64,000 bases of DNA from Cenococcum geophilum 1.58 (GCA_001692895.1 KV748181.1:3849640-3913639); one strand, 5' to 3'; counted from the stretch's first letter, positions 23,100 through 35,065 are shown. Made by a program: numbers and translations. Notes: generated from the letters alone by a model not told the origin.

Positions 23100-26000
23100 A
23101 CCGCCTTAAGGCCTTTTTGTGTTGAGAGCAGTGTATTATAGTTCTCTATACCAGCTGCTAAGAGCATTATTTCTTAATTGGTGCGTAGGGGGTATAGCAG
23201 TATTACGTGTTTTGGTGTCTGTCTTGGCTAGCCACATTTACATCTTGGGCTACCTACTAGGATACCCACCTAGTAAAGCCAATCTTTTAGTCCTATTATT
23301 CCTGTTCTTAAAAGTGTTGCTATTGTGTTTTCTGCCTTTGTTAGGCCTTCTTGGAGCCCTTAGGTATTTACCCCCTATGGCGTTAACCATACTATAGCTT
23401 GGGTTTGTCTTGCCTGAGTTAGCCTCTATACCTTTAACTCCCATTCGCCTCTCTAGCGTTAGTCCAACTAGTATTATATTGCGGTAAATGGTTTCCTAGC
23501 ATTCTTGCGTATTCTACTTTAGCTCCTTTCTCTGTCTTACTGTTGTCTTTACTGACCTCTTACGCGTCTCCCTTCCTCTTCTATATGGGCCTAGGCCCTA
23601 AAGCGGCACCATTCTTCTTTTGCTTTCTTTACCTGTTTCTCTAATATCTCTTCCCTACTTTAGAGTTATTGGTTTGTTCTCCTATAGGGCACCCTAGGGT
23701 CCCTTTATAGTTTACTTAGGCGTATCTTAATATACTTTATAATATTAGAGTTGCGTTTATTTTACGTCCTTTATATTGTAGCGGCTTTAATATATAACTA
23801 TAGGGGGGGAATATTGGATTCCTTCTTAAGCAGTACTGTGGCCGTTTACTTATACCCGCCTATAATACTCTAAAGGCAGGCTATCTAGACCTTTTAAAGT
23901 GGTTTAAGGAGTGATTTAGGGGGGCCCTTCTTAGTTTCTCTAATGGCCCAAATACTGGATCCATATGTTATAGTTGGCCGGACGACTGCTGTATATAGTA
24001 GGCGTAACCTCTGGAAGTATAGACCCTATATAGAGTTGACAATCCTAAATAAAGCGATAAATTGTACTTGGCCTTTACGGGCCGCTTATACCGCATATAC
24101 GCTCCACCAAAGCTTACTATCTACCTATACTCCTAATACCCTTAGGCCCTGAACTGGTTAACCCCTAAAGCCTTAAATACGAATTATATACTAGAGATCT
24201 GTAGATTAGTTACGTTTTCTTATAAAATAGATTAGCTAGTATTTCTCTAGTAAGAATTGGACTTTATAATATTTTGCCTATTCTATATAAGTGTTATAAG
24301 CTTTCTCTAGTGTTCTACAATTCTCTACAGCTGTTAGCCCGTATATGATTAGGTTTGTGTTATTAACAAAGCCTATCCCCTAGGTCGCCCCTTTCTTAAA
24401 GAAGTCGAGTAGGTTACTTATAAAGAAAAGGAAGAGTATAGGTAAGAGGGGTAATCCTTATAGTATTTCTGTTATAACTGCAATAGGGGGGCTCTAGTAT
24501 CCGCTAAAGACCAGTGATGTTTTTTTCTGGCCTATAAACCTTTAGATAAATTATATAATCTATTCTAAAAAGCCCTTTGCCCTAAGGATATATAAAAGAC
24601 GTTTGTAGGGTATATTATTGTAGGCACCACTAATGTCTAGGCTAAGCATTAATACTATAAAGTCCTTTCGCATCGCCCATACAGATTTAATAGTGGTAGC
24701 GAGTAGCGTAAGTGCTAATAGTGTTGAGTGGTTCTTTCTTGCCCCTATTTAGCTTTATAGTAGTAAGGCGTGTTCCTCTGCCATATCTACTATACGTTCC
24801 GCTATTACCCTTTCTAAGATCTTACTAAGGGTGTTTTCTAAGGCAATAGGGCGGTAGCTTCCTAAGATTAAGTAATCTGCTTTACCTTCTTTTTATAGGA
24901 CAACCGTTATTATAGATCTTCTAAGTCGCGGGTAGTAGCCTATAGCAAAGTATACTCTAGCTACATCTATAAGCTAAGGTGCTATAAGTGGCCCATATAT
25001 TTTTAGGGCCTTATTTGGAATCCTATCTGGTCCTAGTACTATATTATTTAAAAGGCGGCTAATAGTTCTAGCCATTTCCTCTGTTGTTATGTCGCTGTCA
25101 ACCCGCAGGCAAGTCACTAGTATTTCGCCCGTGATATTACTAAGGTCTGCTAGAGCCAGTTAGGGGAAGAACCTTTCTATAAGGATCTTTACCTTCTTAT
25201 CATTGTTATTTATAGCCTATGATTCTCCTACTCTTCATAGGGGTAGTAGGTATAGGTCTTCTGCTAGGCGCCCTACCTTTTTCTTTACCCATTTCGCCAT
25301 AGCCCAAAGGCCCTTATTATAGGGGAGGCTCAGGTTAGAAGTATACTCGTTTATAAACTATCTCCAGTTATTCCTTACTTCTTTTTTTAGGGTATTCTTT
25401 AGCTGGTTTCTTATGTCTTTATATCATCTCTTGTCTTTAGGGTCGTAGCTGCTTATATATTTCCTTCTTACTTATCATTAGCTGGCAACTAGAACTGCGC
25501 ATTATGTAGACCATATATATCGCGCGTAGGGGCCCAGTTTTAAGATCGGGCAGTGCTCTTCTAGCCCATTTTTAATCGCTGCCTAGATCCTTTTTAGTCT
25601 TCGGTTAATTTCCTTAGGGGTAGCCAATAAGCCTTACTCGTTTAGTATTAGGTGGATTTCTTCTAGGTTTTAAAGTTATTATTTAACTGCATTAAGGAAA
25701 CTATTTATCTTAAGCTTCCTTATTATATATCTTTTTCTATTTAGTTACGCTTTAGTATTTAGGTCTAGCTATATTTGGATAGGGATATAGTCTAGGGTAA
25801 GTGCCCATTCTTCTTTAGGGTTACACCTTTTAAGTCTCTAGTATAGGCCTTCGTCTATAAATATAAGGTCAATTATACTTCTAGCGGTGCCTTATTACTA
25901 TATAATTGCTTTTAGGGGGGTGGCTAGCTTAAGGCCCCAGATATCCATAGCTCTTAGTAGGCACTCTAACTATTAATCTACAGCAATATAGATACCCCCC

Positions 26001-26480
26001 TACCGCGGGTAGTGGAGGTTCATGTCTCCTAGTAGGATAGACTCTATACCTTTGGTTTCTAGTAAGCTTATTACTAATATAATATTCTCTATTTATAGGA
26101 CCCCTTTGACCCTAGAGTTATACACATTAATAATTTATACCGGTCCCCTATATATTTAGATTGTTATAACTACAATATCTAGGTTAACTACCTGCTATGA
26201 CCATAAGGATAGGCTGATAGCCTTACTAATTATAAAGCACACACATATAGCTGCTTTTAGTTCGTATAGGAGCTGGAATCCTCGGGGGTAGTATGTCAAT
26301 TATATAAAGGTATTGTAATACGGTTCTTATATAGTAAGGATATAGTGTTTTTTTAGGTCTAGACTATCTAGTAGGGGCCTTATAAGGCGGTGGTTTATAT
26401 TGCCGCAGTTATACTATATAATGAATAGGTGGCAGACCTCTAGCGAGGGTCCTTTGACTCTCCTTCGTTCCTTACTTCTT
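23100..26480 (-). pseudogene. Decayed LINE ORF2 (endonuclease, RT, RNase H region)
   Basis: On the minus strand an endonuclease block SILLGDMNLHYPR lies at 25990-26045. The RT follows at about 25030-24380, with YNNIPYKRLLYILRAKGF (family AFDNV-H-RLL--LR--G-P), ILQGLPLLPILFLFFISNLL (family G-PQGSPLSPILFL) and GIGFVNNTNLIIYG. The catalytic box, normally FxDD, is FVNN (Asn codons at 24360-24365). The region after RT (24000-23100) has fragments compatible with RNase H. Stops are TAA/TAG. Confidence 0.87.
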
Positions 26481-26489
26481 CTATTTCTA

Positions 26490-28000
26490 CTTTCTCTAGG
26501 ATATTTAGAGCTTCTATCTCTTATATCTACACCCTAGTTACTACTTATTTTATATAAAGCTTTCTATTCCCGTATTTTATGTTCCTATTAGCGCTTCTAT
26601 ATCTAAATCTATTATTATTACTGGTTCTTCCCCTATTCTTACTAGTCGGCTATATGCCCTTTATAGGTCAGCTATAAATGTTATATTTACCGCATTAAGT
26701 CTAATTCTTGATTGTCCTAGTCTTGAGCCTACTGTCGCTGTCTATAGGGGTCTTCCTATAGGGCGTCCTCTCCCTTATGTCCCCTGTAACCCTTATGTCC
26801 CTAATTGGTCTAATGATGTCGCACGGCGTCGCTTCTAGCCCGTTGAGGCTTGGGATGGCTGGCCTAGCCCTCTAGTATTAAAGGTAGGAAACGCTAGGAA
26901 GGCGCCTACGTCCCCCTGGCTTATTACCTGTTATTTCCATTTATATAATTTAGTATGCAGTTATTCCCGCAGCTGTTAAGCCCTTACCTTCCGTCTCCTG
27001 TATTTAATACAGTCTTCTCTCTCCTACGCTTTATGTGTGCTTTGGTAGCAGTTCGCGTATTTTGTTTAGTCTTGATTTAAGTAATGTCTCGTATTGTAGG
27101 GGCCTGTATAGTGGCCGTAGTATACTTATACTACGTATATAGATTAGGTGTGTCCCTATTATATATAGCGATAGTATTATTCTAGGCGTAGTCTATGGTT
27201 ATAGAGCCTTATATTATATATAAGGCCATTTATAATTATTCCTTTTTAGATAAGGAGTTTTTGTATTTTTGGTATATATATACTGACGATAAGGGAGCTA
27301 TGCATTTATCTGGTGTCTCCCTAGTAAGTCTCTGGCGACCTTTATATCCTTTTATTGTTCTTATTATATACTTAGTTTATATTTTCCTATTAAAGCCATT
27401 AGATTTGGGTGATTTTGAGTCCTAGTATAAGGCGTTCCGTTTGTCTTACTATCTCCTATATAATTGCTATATTGTCCGCCTAGCGTCCCTTTTTTACCCT
27501 AAGGCTTATAGGAACCGCTAGGACCTTAACTAGGTAATCCTTATAGAGTACTTTTATGCTAATACATTCTCCTAGCCTATCCCCTACCCTTACGGCTTAT
27601 TCCTTTACCTATTAGTTCTTTAGGGTAACTCTAATATCTCTGCTCTTAAGGTGTTGGACTATAATAGCGTTATAAACCTCTTTATATATCTTTATAAGGA
27701 CTTCTATTTCTAATTATCCCCTAAGCCCCTTTACTTATTTTATGTTTAGTTATATTATAATTATATACCCGGTTGTTAACTTAAGGGGGGTGGGTTCCCT
27801 ATACTATAAAAGCGTAGCTATGGCGGCCCAGGTGCGGTTCGCTAGTAAGGGAGGGTTATACTTATTTTTAATTTTGCTTAGCCATTAGAGGATTTAATTA
27901 AGGGTTTACTAGAGGGGTGCCTAAGGTTCGCTAGACTAGCGGAGCTATTTTACTAGCTATATTAGTTCGTTATGGCTAACAGTTACTTCCCTACAATTTT
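26490..28000 (-). pseudogene. Decayed LINE ORF1 region
   Basis: The equivalent of 51700-52950 in the other copy, where cysteine-knuckle remnants are visible. Here the frames are too broken to read domains with confidence. Position upstream of the endonuclease fits the gag-like ORF1 of Tad1 elements. Open plus-strand stretches here (27195-27425, 28033-28257) are antisense to the element and not genes. Confidence 0.5.
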
Positions 28001-28285
28001 AGATACTAGACGCGTTTAATAGGCTTTATATTTTGTTAGATGCCTTCTTAATAGAGGTATTTCCGCTTTATGGTGTGGTATTCGCCCGTCTTTGTTGTGG
28101 AGGGCCATTGCTGGGCGTAGTTCTAGCGGTCGCGCGCGAGTGCGAGCCACCGTTGTTTAATGTGTGCCTCCCCTACGATGCATGCATCTTAAGGGGATTC
28201 TCTAGGTGTTTTTTAGGGTTCTTTTGGTTGGTTTTGGTCTTTTTGGGCCGGGTGTAGTAAGAGCTCCTCTGTTAGAGTATATAGT

Positions 28286-29504
28286 ATTATTATAATAAAT
28301 ATAGATCCTCCTTACTTACTATTGCCATTGCAATATAAGTCTCGCTATCCCAAAATTTGCCTCTTAGCACGTGGTCATATTTAAGTATTTATATCTTATA
28401 TAACACATTATTACGGCCTTTATAACTTAGTAGTAGAGTGTGACGTAAGTTAAATGATATATTAAAGTATGCAATTACTAATCCTATTTTAGACTCGTAG
28501 ATATCTATAAGTAATGTCAAAGTCTTAAGTTATTCTCAATGGAGGCAAAATAAAGTTTTTTTTAGTTTAATTTTTTATCCCTTTGTCTGGCAAGTTTTAA
28601 AGAACTTTTTGTATATACACGCCTCATAAGCCAATCTAGAGGCCCTATACTGTACAGAGCTTAGTATTAAAGCCTCTAGTCGCTCGGCGGAGGCGCTAGC
28701 GTCTTATTAACGCTTAGATATCGAATAACCGCTAGTTAAACCATTTAGCTATTTATTATTTAACGTCTATAGCACGTCCGCCCTTATAACCTTAAGCTGG
28801 TCCTTTACCAGCTTATTCTTATTAACGTTAAAAATGCGTATAAAGTGGATAGGTGGCAGTAATTCAGGGGACTCTAATAGAGGATTTTCCTATATAATTA
28901 GCAGCTAGTTAATAAAGGAAGGGCAAAAACCTACAATTATAACGTCATATATTACGGCTTTTTGCCCAACCTCTTTAAAAAATAGATATATATATAGGTG
29001 TTTTTAGTAGTGGCCTTCTGCAGCATTTCATCGACATCGTAATATTGACGCGTTTTGGCAAAGCTTGCCAATAAAATCACGCTAGGCCCAGAGCGCCCAA
29101 TATAAAAAGTCTCTTTTACCAAACAAAGGGATACTATTAGTGCCTCTTCCTGTTAGAAAAAGGAATTGTTTTTAAGAAGGAACAGCCCTACTACCACACG
29201 GTTCGTTTTTTAGTGGTTAAGTTAAGCCTTACGGAGGTGCGTTTCAAAAGTCTTTGCCGCCAAGCCAGCTTACCGCCAAGGCAGAACAACAAGATTCTGC
29301 CGGTAGAATTCTGCCACCCAATTATTAAGCGTTTATCAAGTTCATTTTTAGCAGCTTAATTCTATAGCTTTTAAGTTTTTATTAATATTCTAAATAGCTA
29401 CTAAAAGATTTACTACTAAACGTTCTATAGGTGGCTATAATTTAACTATAAGGGCTTAAATTATACAGTAATGTTTACGACCAGCTTCCACCCCCGGGGT
29501 GATA
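28286..29504. other. Decayed dispersed repeat R, right copy, and flanks
   Basis: 28286-28620 shows nothing I recognise. 28651-28722 and about 28900-29023 match the two blocks of repeat R at 20280-20350 and 21066-21184. In the second block the plus-strand translation reads SQLIKEGQKP, then YITAFCPTSLKNR and PSAAF. 29050-29075 contains a palindrome TTGGCAAAGCTTGCCAA. 29100-29500 is moderately GC-balanced without a readable gene. Confidence 0.45.
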
Positions 29505-29765
29505 ACGTGGGGGATTAGCTCGTGCACGCGACCGGCTCGTGCACGGTTTTCCCCACCAAAATTTAGCAAAATACACCTTTTTACACCACCTATAGTTTAA
29601 TAACTATAATAGCTATTAATATAAAATCTAATATATAGCTTATTTAGTACTTAAATTATAATTTTATATAAAAATATTATAAAATATTATAATAACTATA
29701 TATTTAAAGTTAAGTTAAAAAAGTACTTTTTTAATAAAATATAAAACTATTAATAAAACTATTAA
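29505..29765. repeat. Left terminal inverted repeat of the 29505-35308 element
   Basis: The first 90 bases match the right arm with only a few transitions, including GTGCACGCGACCGGCTCGTG. The AT-rich remainder also matches. The arm contains the nested palindrome GTGCACG/CGTGCAC pair. Confidence 0.85.
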
Positions 29766-30323
29766 TAAAGCTATTATATACCTATATTATATATATATAT
29801 ATATATATTATATAAATAAAGAGTTTTTAATATTTATATAGTTTATTAGTTATATATTAAATAAGTTATATTAAAATTTAATAAAATTTAAACTTATATA
29901 TTTATATTATAAATAAGTTTTTAATATAATAAATTTAATGCATAAAACACTTTATAATAAGTAAGATTAAGTATTTAAAATATAATTAATGTTATTATTA
30001 TATTTATTGCAATAATTATACAATTCTAGTATATATAAAAGTGAACTTTTTTATTTTATATTATAAATAGTAATTTTTTCCGTATTTTATATTATATTNT
30101 ATTTTATTTATTATATAATAAGCTATATTTTAATTTTTATATTAATAACTATTATAATAGTTAAGTTATAAGTCTTTAAAACCATTATAATTAAGTAGTT
30201 TTTATTACTATATATAAACTGATTGCATAGCTAAACTGGTTACTTATATATTAAAAACAATTATTTATAGAATAAATATTATTATATTTATAAAATATAG
30301 GTATATAATAGCTTTATTAATGG
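29766..30323. other. AT-rich body of the TIR element
   Basis: Extremely AT-rich (about 90%) with TA tracts such as the run at 29790-29810 and one unresolved base near 30099. No coding potential. Confidence 0.7.
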
Positions 30324-30425
30324 ATATGTCTATATAGCTAAGCGAGCACTACAGCAGCACCCCTGCATCTCAGCAACACTAACATCATTAACATTTACAA
30401 AATTGAGCCTTGCTTGCTTGCTTTC
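30324..30425 (+). repeat. Split direct repeat A1
   Basis: It starts near ATATGTCTATATAGCTAAGC and ends ACAAAATTGAGCCTTGCTTG plus a few bases. It matches A2 (34737-34838) with scattered C/T and A/G differences. Confidence 0.88.
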
Positions 30426-30559
30426 TATATTAGTCTCATTCAAGAGCCAATGCCTTATTTACTTAATTTCTAATAATTAATTATTGCTGTTAATAACTTA
30501 ATAACCTATACACTCGTCTAAACCTTTATAAATCATCTATAAAAACCTCAAAAACTCAA

Positions 30560-31850
30560 CTAACGACGACACACTCGACGAGCTAAACTCCTTAAAGGTT
30601 ACCTACCAGTCTTCCTTACCTTCCCCTACACCTTTAGGTGATATGCCGGCGTCACAGTCTCCATCCTCTATAATGGCGCCTCTCTCCGCGGCTTAACGCG
30701 AGACTTTAGCCGCTAAAAAAGCCAAAGAACGGCTTTAGTAACTACACGAGAAGGACCTAAGGATTAGAAAAGCTTAGGTAAAGGAGGTTAAGGACTAGGC
30801 AACCAACCGGAAAATAAGACTTCTTTAGGAACAGGAGGACCGTACTAAAATGCTACGCGTCCGAAAAGAATAGGAAGATCAGGCGACTAAACTCCATACA
30901 TTAAGCCTTACTATAGTAACAGCAAGATTAGCTACAGTAGTATTATCCTTAACCCCAATTAATAAACCAGGTAAGTTGCTCCCATCTACAGCCAATATCC
31001 TAAATATCCTCCTCCCTGGCGTCCTAAATAAAGAGATACTTAAGGTATTTCGGGGTACTTTCTTGCCTAATAACCTCTCTCGCCTCCGGATATATTAGCT
31101 CTGGTCTAAGCCTTAGAATAATATCCTTATTGTTAATAGCGTTCTTTCTATAAGACCGAAAGAAGGGACGATAAAGAACTACCCGTCCGTTAAAGTATGG
31201 GTAGAGGGCTTCCTTAACTATATAATGATTTTGATCGTTATATATAAGAATCTTTTAGTAGATCTTATTCCCCAAATGCTTACCTTCTATAATTAAGTTA
31301 TCTAGCTATCTACTACCTACTAAATTGCTCCCTTAATGACTATGGCCTTAGAGCACTACTCTATGGTTATTTAAAAGAACTAGTTAGAGCTAGCCAACTG
31401 GAAGATCTCCAGTAACTTCCTAGATATTTATTATAATCCCAGTACTTATAAATCCGCATCTATCTTAAAACGCGCGCGAGTAAGCACTAATATCTTAAGG
31501 ACCTATCACAGCTTTAATAGAGGGAAGTGTGATCTAGGCAAGGATTACAAGTTCCCGCATACCTACAGCAAGTGCGGTGGCCCGTATGCTGCGAGGAATT
31601 ATAAGTAGCAATTACTAGAGGAAAGTGTTAATAAGGAAAAGGAAGAGGAGAAAGAGGATTTTATTAAGCTATACCTATACTCCGCCGAAACTGTGCTCTA
31701 CCCTTATAGTATAGGTAGGTTAAATACTATACCATTATTTCCAGTCTTCCTGCCCTTCTCTCCTCTATAGGACTCTCCCTCCCCCTTAATTATTTAAGCG
31801 TGGGGGCGTTATCTATCCCTGTACCTTGGCAACCTCCAACACAACATTAT
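30560..31850 (+). pseudogene. Decayed gag-like region of the Ngaro-like element
   Basis: The frame from about 30595 reads VTYQSSLPSPTPLGDMPASQ, then a charged helix (KKAKERL, KMLRVRKE), then a capsid-like part with VWVEGFLNYIMILIVIYKN. It ends with a zinc-knuckle-like CDLGKDYKFPHTYSKCGGPY at about 31528-31587, of the C-x5-K-x3-C-x2-C-GGPH-A-R-C kind seen in fungal DIRS-order elements. In-frame TAA/TAG stops at former Gln and Trp codons. Confidence 0.75.
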
Positions 31851-31899
31851 CGGTATCTTAAAGTTCGGATGCCAGATTAGGGTAGATCTAGAAATTAAG

Positions 31900-33380
31900 C
31901 TCCTCTTCTAAAAGAACTAAGCCTTAATAGCCGCAAATACGGTCCTAATCTCAGAGAAGATCAGCGCCGATCTAGACATAGGCAGGATTATAATGGCAAC
32001 ATCTCCCGTTATATCCTTGCCGCTAGGTTTGGTACCTAAAGCGGATAGGGGATGGCGCCGTATTTATAACTTATCCTCACTATTTAGCCGATCTGTCAAC
32101 GACTTAATCCCTATAGTATTCGCCACACTATAATATTTAACAGTCGATTAGGTTCTCTAATACATTATACATGCAGGCCATAGTTGTATAATTGTTAAAA
32201 GGGACATTAAGGACGCCTTTCGGAACATCCCACTTTTTATTAAAGCTTAACGCCTTATAGGGTTCTCCTAGAAGGGTATAGTATATTTCAAACGTTGCCT
32301 TTTATTCAGCCTTCAAACTGCACCCTTTTTATTCAATCTTTTTGCGGAGGGATTCCACTAGATACTTATCCAATATATCCCAAACGCCGCCTTAGAGTAC
32401 TATCTAGATGACTTTATCTTTATACTCTTTAATGCTTCTATCCTCCCTTAATTGCTTAGTATGTATAACCAATTAAGCGATAAATTAGGCATCCTATAAA
32501 ACAAATTAAAGAATATCAAAGGCACTACGGCTAAAGTCCTAGGTTATATTATAGATACTCTAAAGTCTAAGCTACGTCTTTCTCCTTCGAAACAGGCCAT
32601 TACGATTAAGGAGATTAATAAAGCGTTAAGTGGTAGATCCCTGATGCTAGTTCAGAGTTAAAAACTAGCTAGTAGACTCGCTTAGAGCGCCTAGGTAATT
32701 AGGCTTAGGCGTTTATACAACCGCTCTATCTAGGAGTTCATCTCTACTTTTATAAAGGCAGGTGGTTATCCTTATTAACGGCTAACAGCTAAACTTCGCT
32801 AAGACTTGTTATAGTGGAGGGATGCTCTTACCCTTTTAAATAGTATCCTCTTCTTTAACAATACGGATCAAAAATAATTTTATCTCTTCTTAGACGCATC
32901 CGGGATTCTTAGTTATAGGGCCTTCTTCTTTCTTAAGGATTCTTAAGGGACAATATAGCTGCCCTATTTGGTATCTCTACCCCAAGATAATTCTTTAAGC
33001 TGCTACCCTAATGCAAAACACCGCCTTGCCCTAATTAATGAGCGGGAGGTCTAAGCGATTATAACCTCGTTCTAGCTCTAGGCAACGCGGTGGGAGTATA
33101 GCTTAGTCTATATCTATACGGATAACATAGTAGCACTTTTAGGATTCTAGAATACGGTGGTGAAAGGACTAGGTAATTACCCGCTCCATAAGATCCTCCA
33201 ACTAGCCGCAGCCTACAATATTACGCTCTATGTGGAGTGGGTTTCCTCTGCAGAAAATAGGCTAGCTAATACTTTATCTCGTTTTGATCGCGATAGGGTA
33301 TTATTACTATACCCGCATTAGGATACTTCTAATTTACCATTACTATACGCTTCTTTATTACATTTAATCTAACGCCAAAA
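31900..33380 (+). pseudogene. Decayed RT-RNase H of the Ngaro-like element
   Basis: The RT shows KADRGWRRIYNLSSLF (about 32036-32085), SVNDLIP, VKRDIKDAFRNIPL (about 32195-32240), LQTAPFLFNLFAEGFH and YYLDDFIFI (YLDD at 32401-32412, intact). The R-I-NLS, D-KDAFR-IP and LF-AE-H-W blocks are characteristic of DIRS/Ngaro RTs. RNase H follows with FLDASGILSYRAFFF (about 32888) and YTDNIVALLGF (about 33114), then VEWVSSAENRLANTLSR (about 33230-33282). A handful of TAA/TAG stops interrupt an otherwise continuous frame. Confidence 0.88.
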
Positions 33381-33399
33381 TAGGAGACCTGGTCCCTTT

Positions 33400-34480
33400 T
33401 AAAGACCCCCTACCTAATTTCTGGATTAAGGTAAAAGCCCCCTTAAAATGCTTCGGCCAACTATTATAGCACGGCCTCTCTAATAGAATAAGAGATTTAT
33501 ACCGTCCCGTAATTAAGAGTTAGGAGGGCTACTACGACCTTTACGGAGCGGTAAAGTACCCAGCGCCCCTCTACTACCTAGGAGAATGGATTACCTAATA
33601 GATCTTTAGTAATACTAGTTTAGGAATAAGCCGTATTAAGCCTACTATAGTTAGAGCCTACGTCTCCGCAATTTAATCCCACCATATTAACGCTAATTAT
33701 GACACCTCCGTCTTTAATAATCCTATTATTAAGAGAATCCTGGACGGTGTAATATCTATAAATCCCTCTACTACGGCTAAAAGATTGCCAATTACTAAAG
33801 ATATCCTTACCTAATTAGTTACCCCAAATGCCTAATCCGTTAAGGATCTTAACTTTAACGCCACCGTTACTACGGCCTTTGCGGGATTCCTTTATTTAGG
33901 CGAGATTACCTACACCAAGGCTTAGAAAGATAGCCACGCCTTTTCTGCTATAAAATATACTAGAAACAATATAACGCTGGCAGAGGACCATATAATATTA
34001 CGTCTAAAGCGTAGTAAAACGGACGTTAATTACCAAGGAGTCTTAATTACGATTGCCGCTTTAGGGCAACCTAAATGCGCAGTTCGAGCTATAAAACACC
34101 TGTTTAAAAATAACCCCCAACCTAAAAACGCCCCTCTCTTTCGCTTTAAGAGATCGGCCTTTATAAGCTACGCGGTCAGGAATAAGCTAAAGTATAGAGT
34201 TGCCGCTCTCGGCCTCTACTCTAAGCTCTATAACGGACACTCGTTTCGGAAAGGTGCTGCTTAATATATTTAAGACAACAGTTTCACGGACGGCTAAATA
34301 TAGCAACTAGGCTAGTGGTCCTCACAAGCGTTCTAGCTTTACTGTTTATTATTTCTAAAAGACCTATTCCGGCTAAGTGTAAACTTCCAATATAAAACGC
34401 TAATACCGTTCTTATCGTTACTCGCCCTAGATATAATGGGCGAAGGTATTTAGGCACAACGGCGTGCAGGAGTGCCTATT
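33400..34480 (+). pseudogene. Decayed tyrosine recombinase of the Ngaro-like element
   Basis: The C-terminal box reads GHSFRKGAA at 34237-34263, followed about 12 codons later by LG-x-WSSQAF-x-LYCLLF (about 34302-34350). This HxxR then LGxWSS-A--Y layout is the catalytic end of phage-integrase-type recombinases in DIRS elements: His and Arg in the first box, nucleophilic Tyr in the last. Frameshifts are present in the N-terminal half (33400-34000). Not functional as it stands. Confidence 0.85.
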
Positions 34481-34587
34481 TTGGCACTCTAATATATTAA
34501 CTCAAATCTCTCCTTTCCCCCCCTTTTTTATTTTTTATTTTTTCTTCCCCTTACTCTACCTTATATGGTACGGGCGCTGCGCTTCTA

Positions 34588-34736
34588 GGTCCATAGGCAT
34601 CACGTTTAGTTAAGGCAGGGCAATCCCCTGTAAATGGCCTTGCGAATATACCCATTCTCAATTAATGCCTTTAAGCCCGTACCCACTAATTAGATTAATT
34701 AATCCTCTTCTCCACAAGCGTGTGAATAATAGATAG
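34588..34736 (+). repeat. Split direct repeat B1
   Basis: It aligns without gaps to B2 (34917-35065). Seven transitions separate them. In six, B1 carries the TpA form where B2 carries CpA or TpG. Confidence 0.9.
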
Positions 34737-34838
34737 ACATATCTATGTGGCTAAGCGAGCACTGCAGCAGCACCCCTGCATCTTAGTAACACTAATATTA
34801 TCAACATTCACAAAATTAAGCCTTGCTTGCTTACTTTC
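34737..34838 (+). repeat. Split direct repeat A2
   Basis: Directly abuts B1, as expected for a B1A2 internal unit, and matches A1 at 30324-30425. Confidence 0.88.
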
Positions 34839-34916
34839 CCTCCCACCCACACCTTTTTCTTTGGTTGCATATTTTGGGCTTTATAAATAGATACTGCAGC
34901 GATATGCTTGCGCACG

Positions 34917-35065
34917 GGTCCATGGGCATCACGTTTAGTCAAGGCAGGGCAATCCCCTGCAAATGGCCTTGCGAATATACCCATTCTCAATTGATGCCTT
35001 TNAGCCCGTACCCACCAATCAGATTAATTAATCCTCTTCTCCGCAAGCGTGTGAATAATAGATAG
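34917..35065 (+). repeat. Split direct repeat B2
   Basis: Right terminus of the Ngaro-like element, ending GTGAATAATAGATAG, the same end as B1. One unresolved base near 35002. Confidence 0.9.

Larger units (their letters stand above)
22729..28285 (-). mobile_element. Tad1-like LINE (minus strand copy)
   Basis: A near full-length non-LTR retrotransposon, about 5.5 kb, in opposite orientation to the copy at 51428-57032. Its 3' end (GGACGTTAAGCAATGAAT in element sense) and 5' region (CACCCGGCC) match that copy. It encodes an ORF1-like region, an apurinic endonuclease, an RT and an RNase H-like tail. I could not find a convincing target duplication, so both ends are approximate. The 5' 250 bases keep a higher GC content than the rest. 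Confidence 0.88.
30324..35065 (+). mobile_element. Ngaro/PAT-like tyrosine-recombinase retrotransposon (DIRS order)
   Basis: A 4742-bp element with RT, RNase H and tyrosine recombinase but no integrase, LTRs or TIRs. Instead it has split direct repeats in the order A1 (30324-30425), coding region, B1 (34588-34736), A2 (34737-34838), B2 (34917-35065). This A1-body-B1A2-B2 design is known for Ngaro and PAT elements. It sits in the AT-rich part of a MITE. The 13 bases ATAGCTTTATTAA occur at both junctions (30309-30321, 35062-35074). It is less RIPped than its neighbours. Confidence 0.9.

Noticed and set aside
23119..23444. Overlapping open frames on both strands
   Set aside because: They lie within the LINE ORF2 tail; the equivalent frame in the other copy (56344-56547) is antisense to that element. 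Treated as shadows of decayed transposon coding sequence.
23943..24152. 69-codon open frame on the plus strand
   Set aside because: Antisense to the LINE post-RT region.
27195..28257. Two plus-strand open frames of 74-76 codons
   Set aside because: Antisense to the minus-strand LINE; hydrophobic composition arises from reading AT-rich transposon backward.
28033..28257. GC-rich patch as a promoter CpG region for a host gene
   Set aside because: The same patch occurs at 51480-51690 in the other LINE copy, so it belongs to the LINE 5' end.
34808..35065. Open frames of 60 and 80 codons on the two strands
   Set aside because: They fall in the non-coding A2/B2 repeats of the Ngaro-like element; no coding signature.
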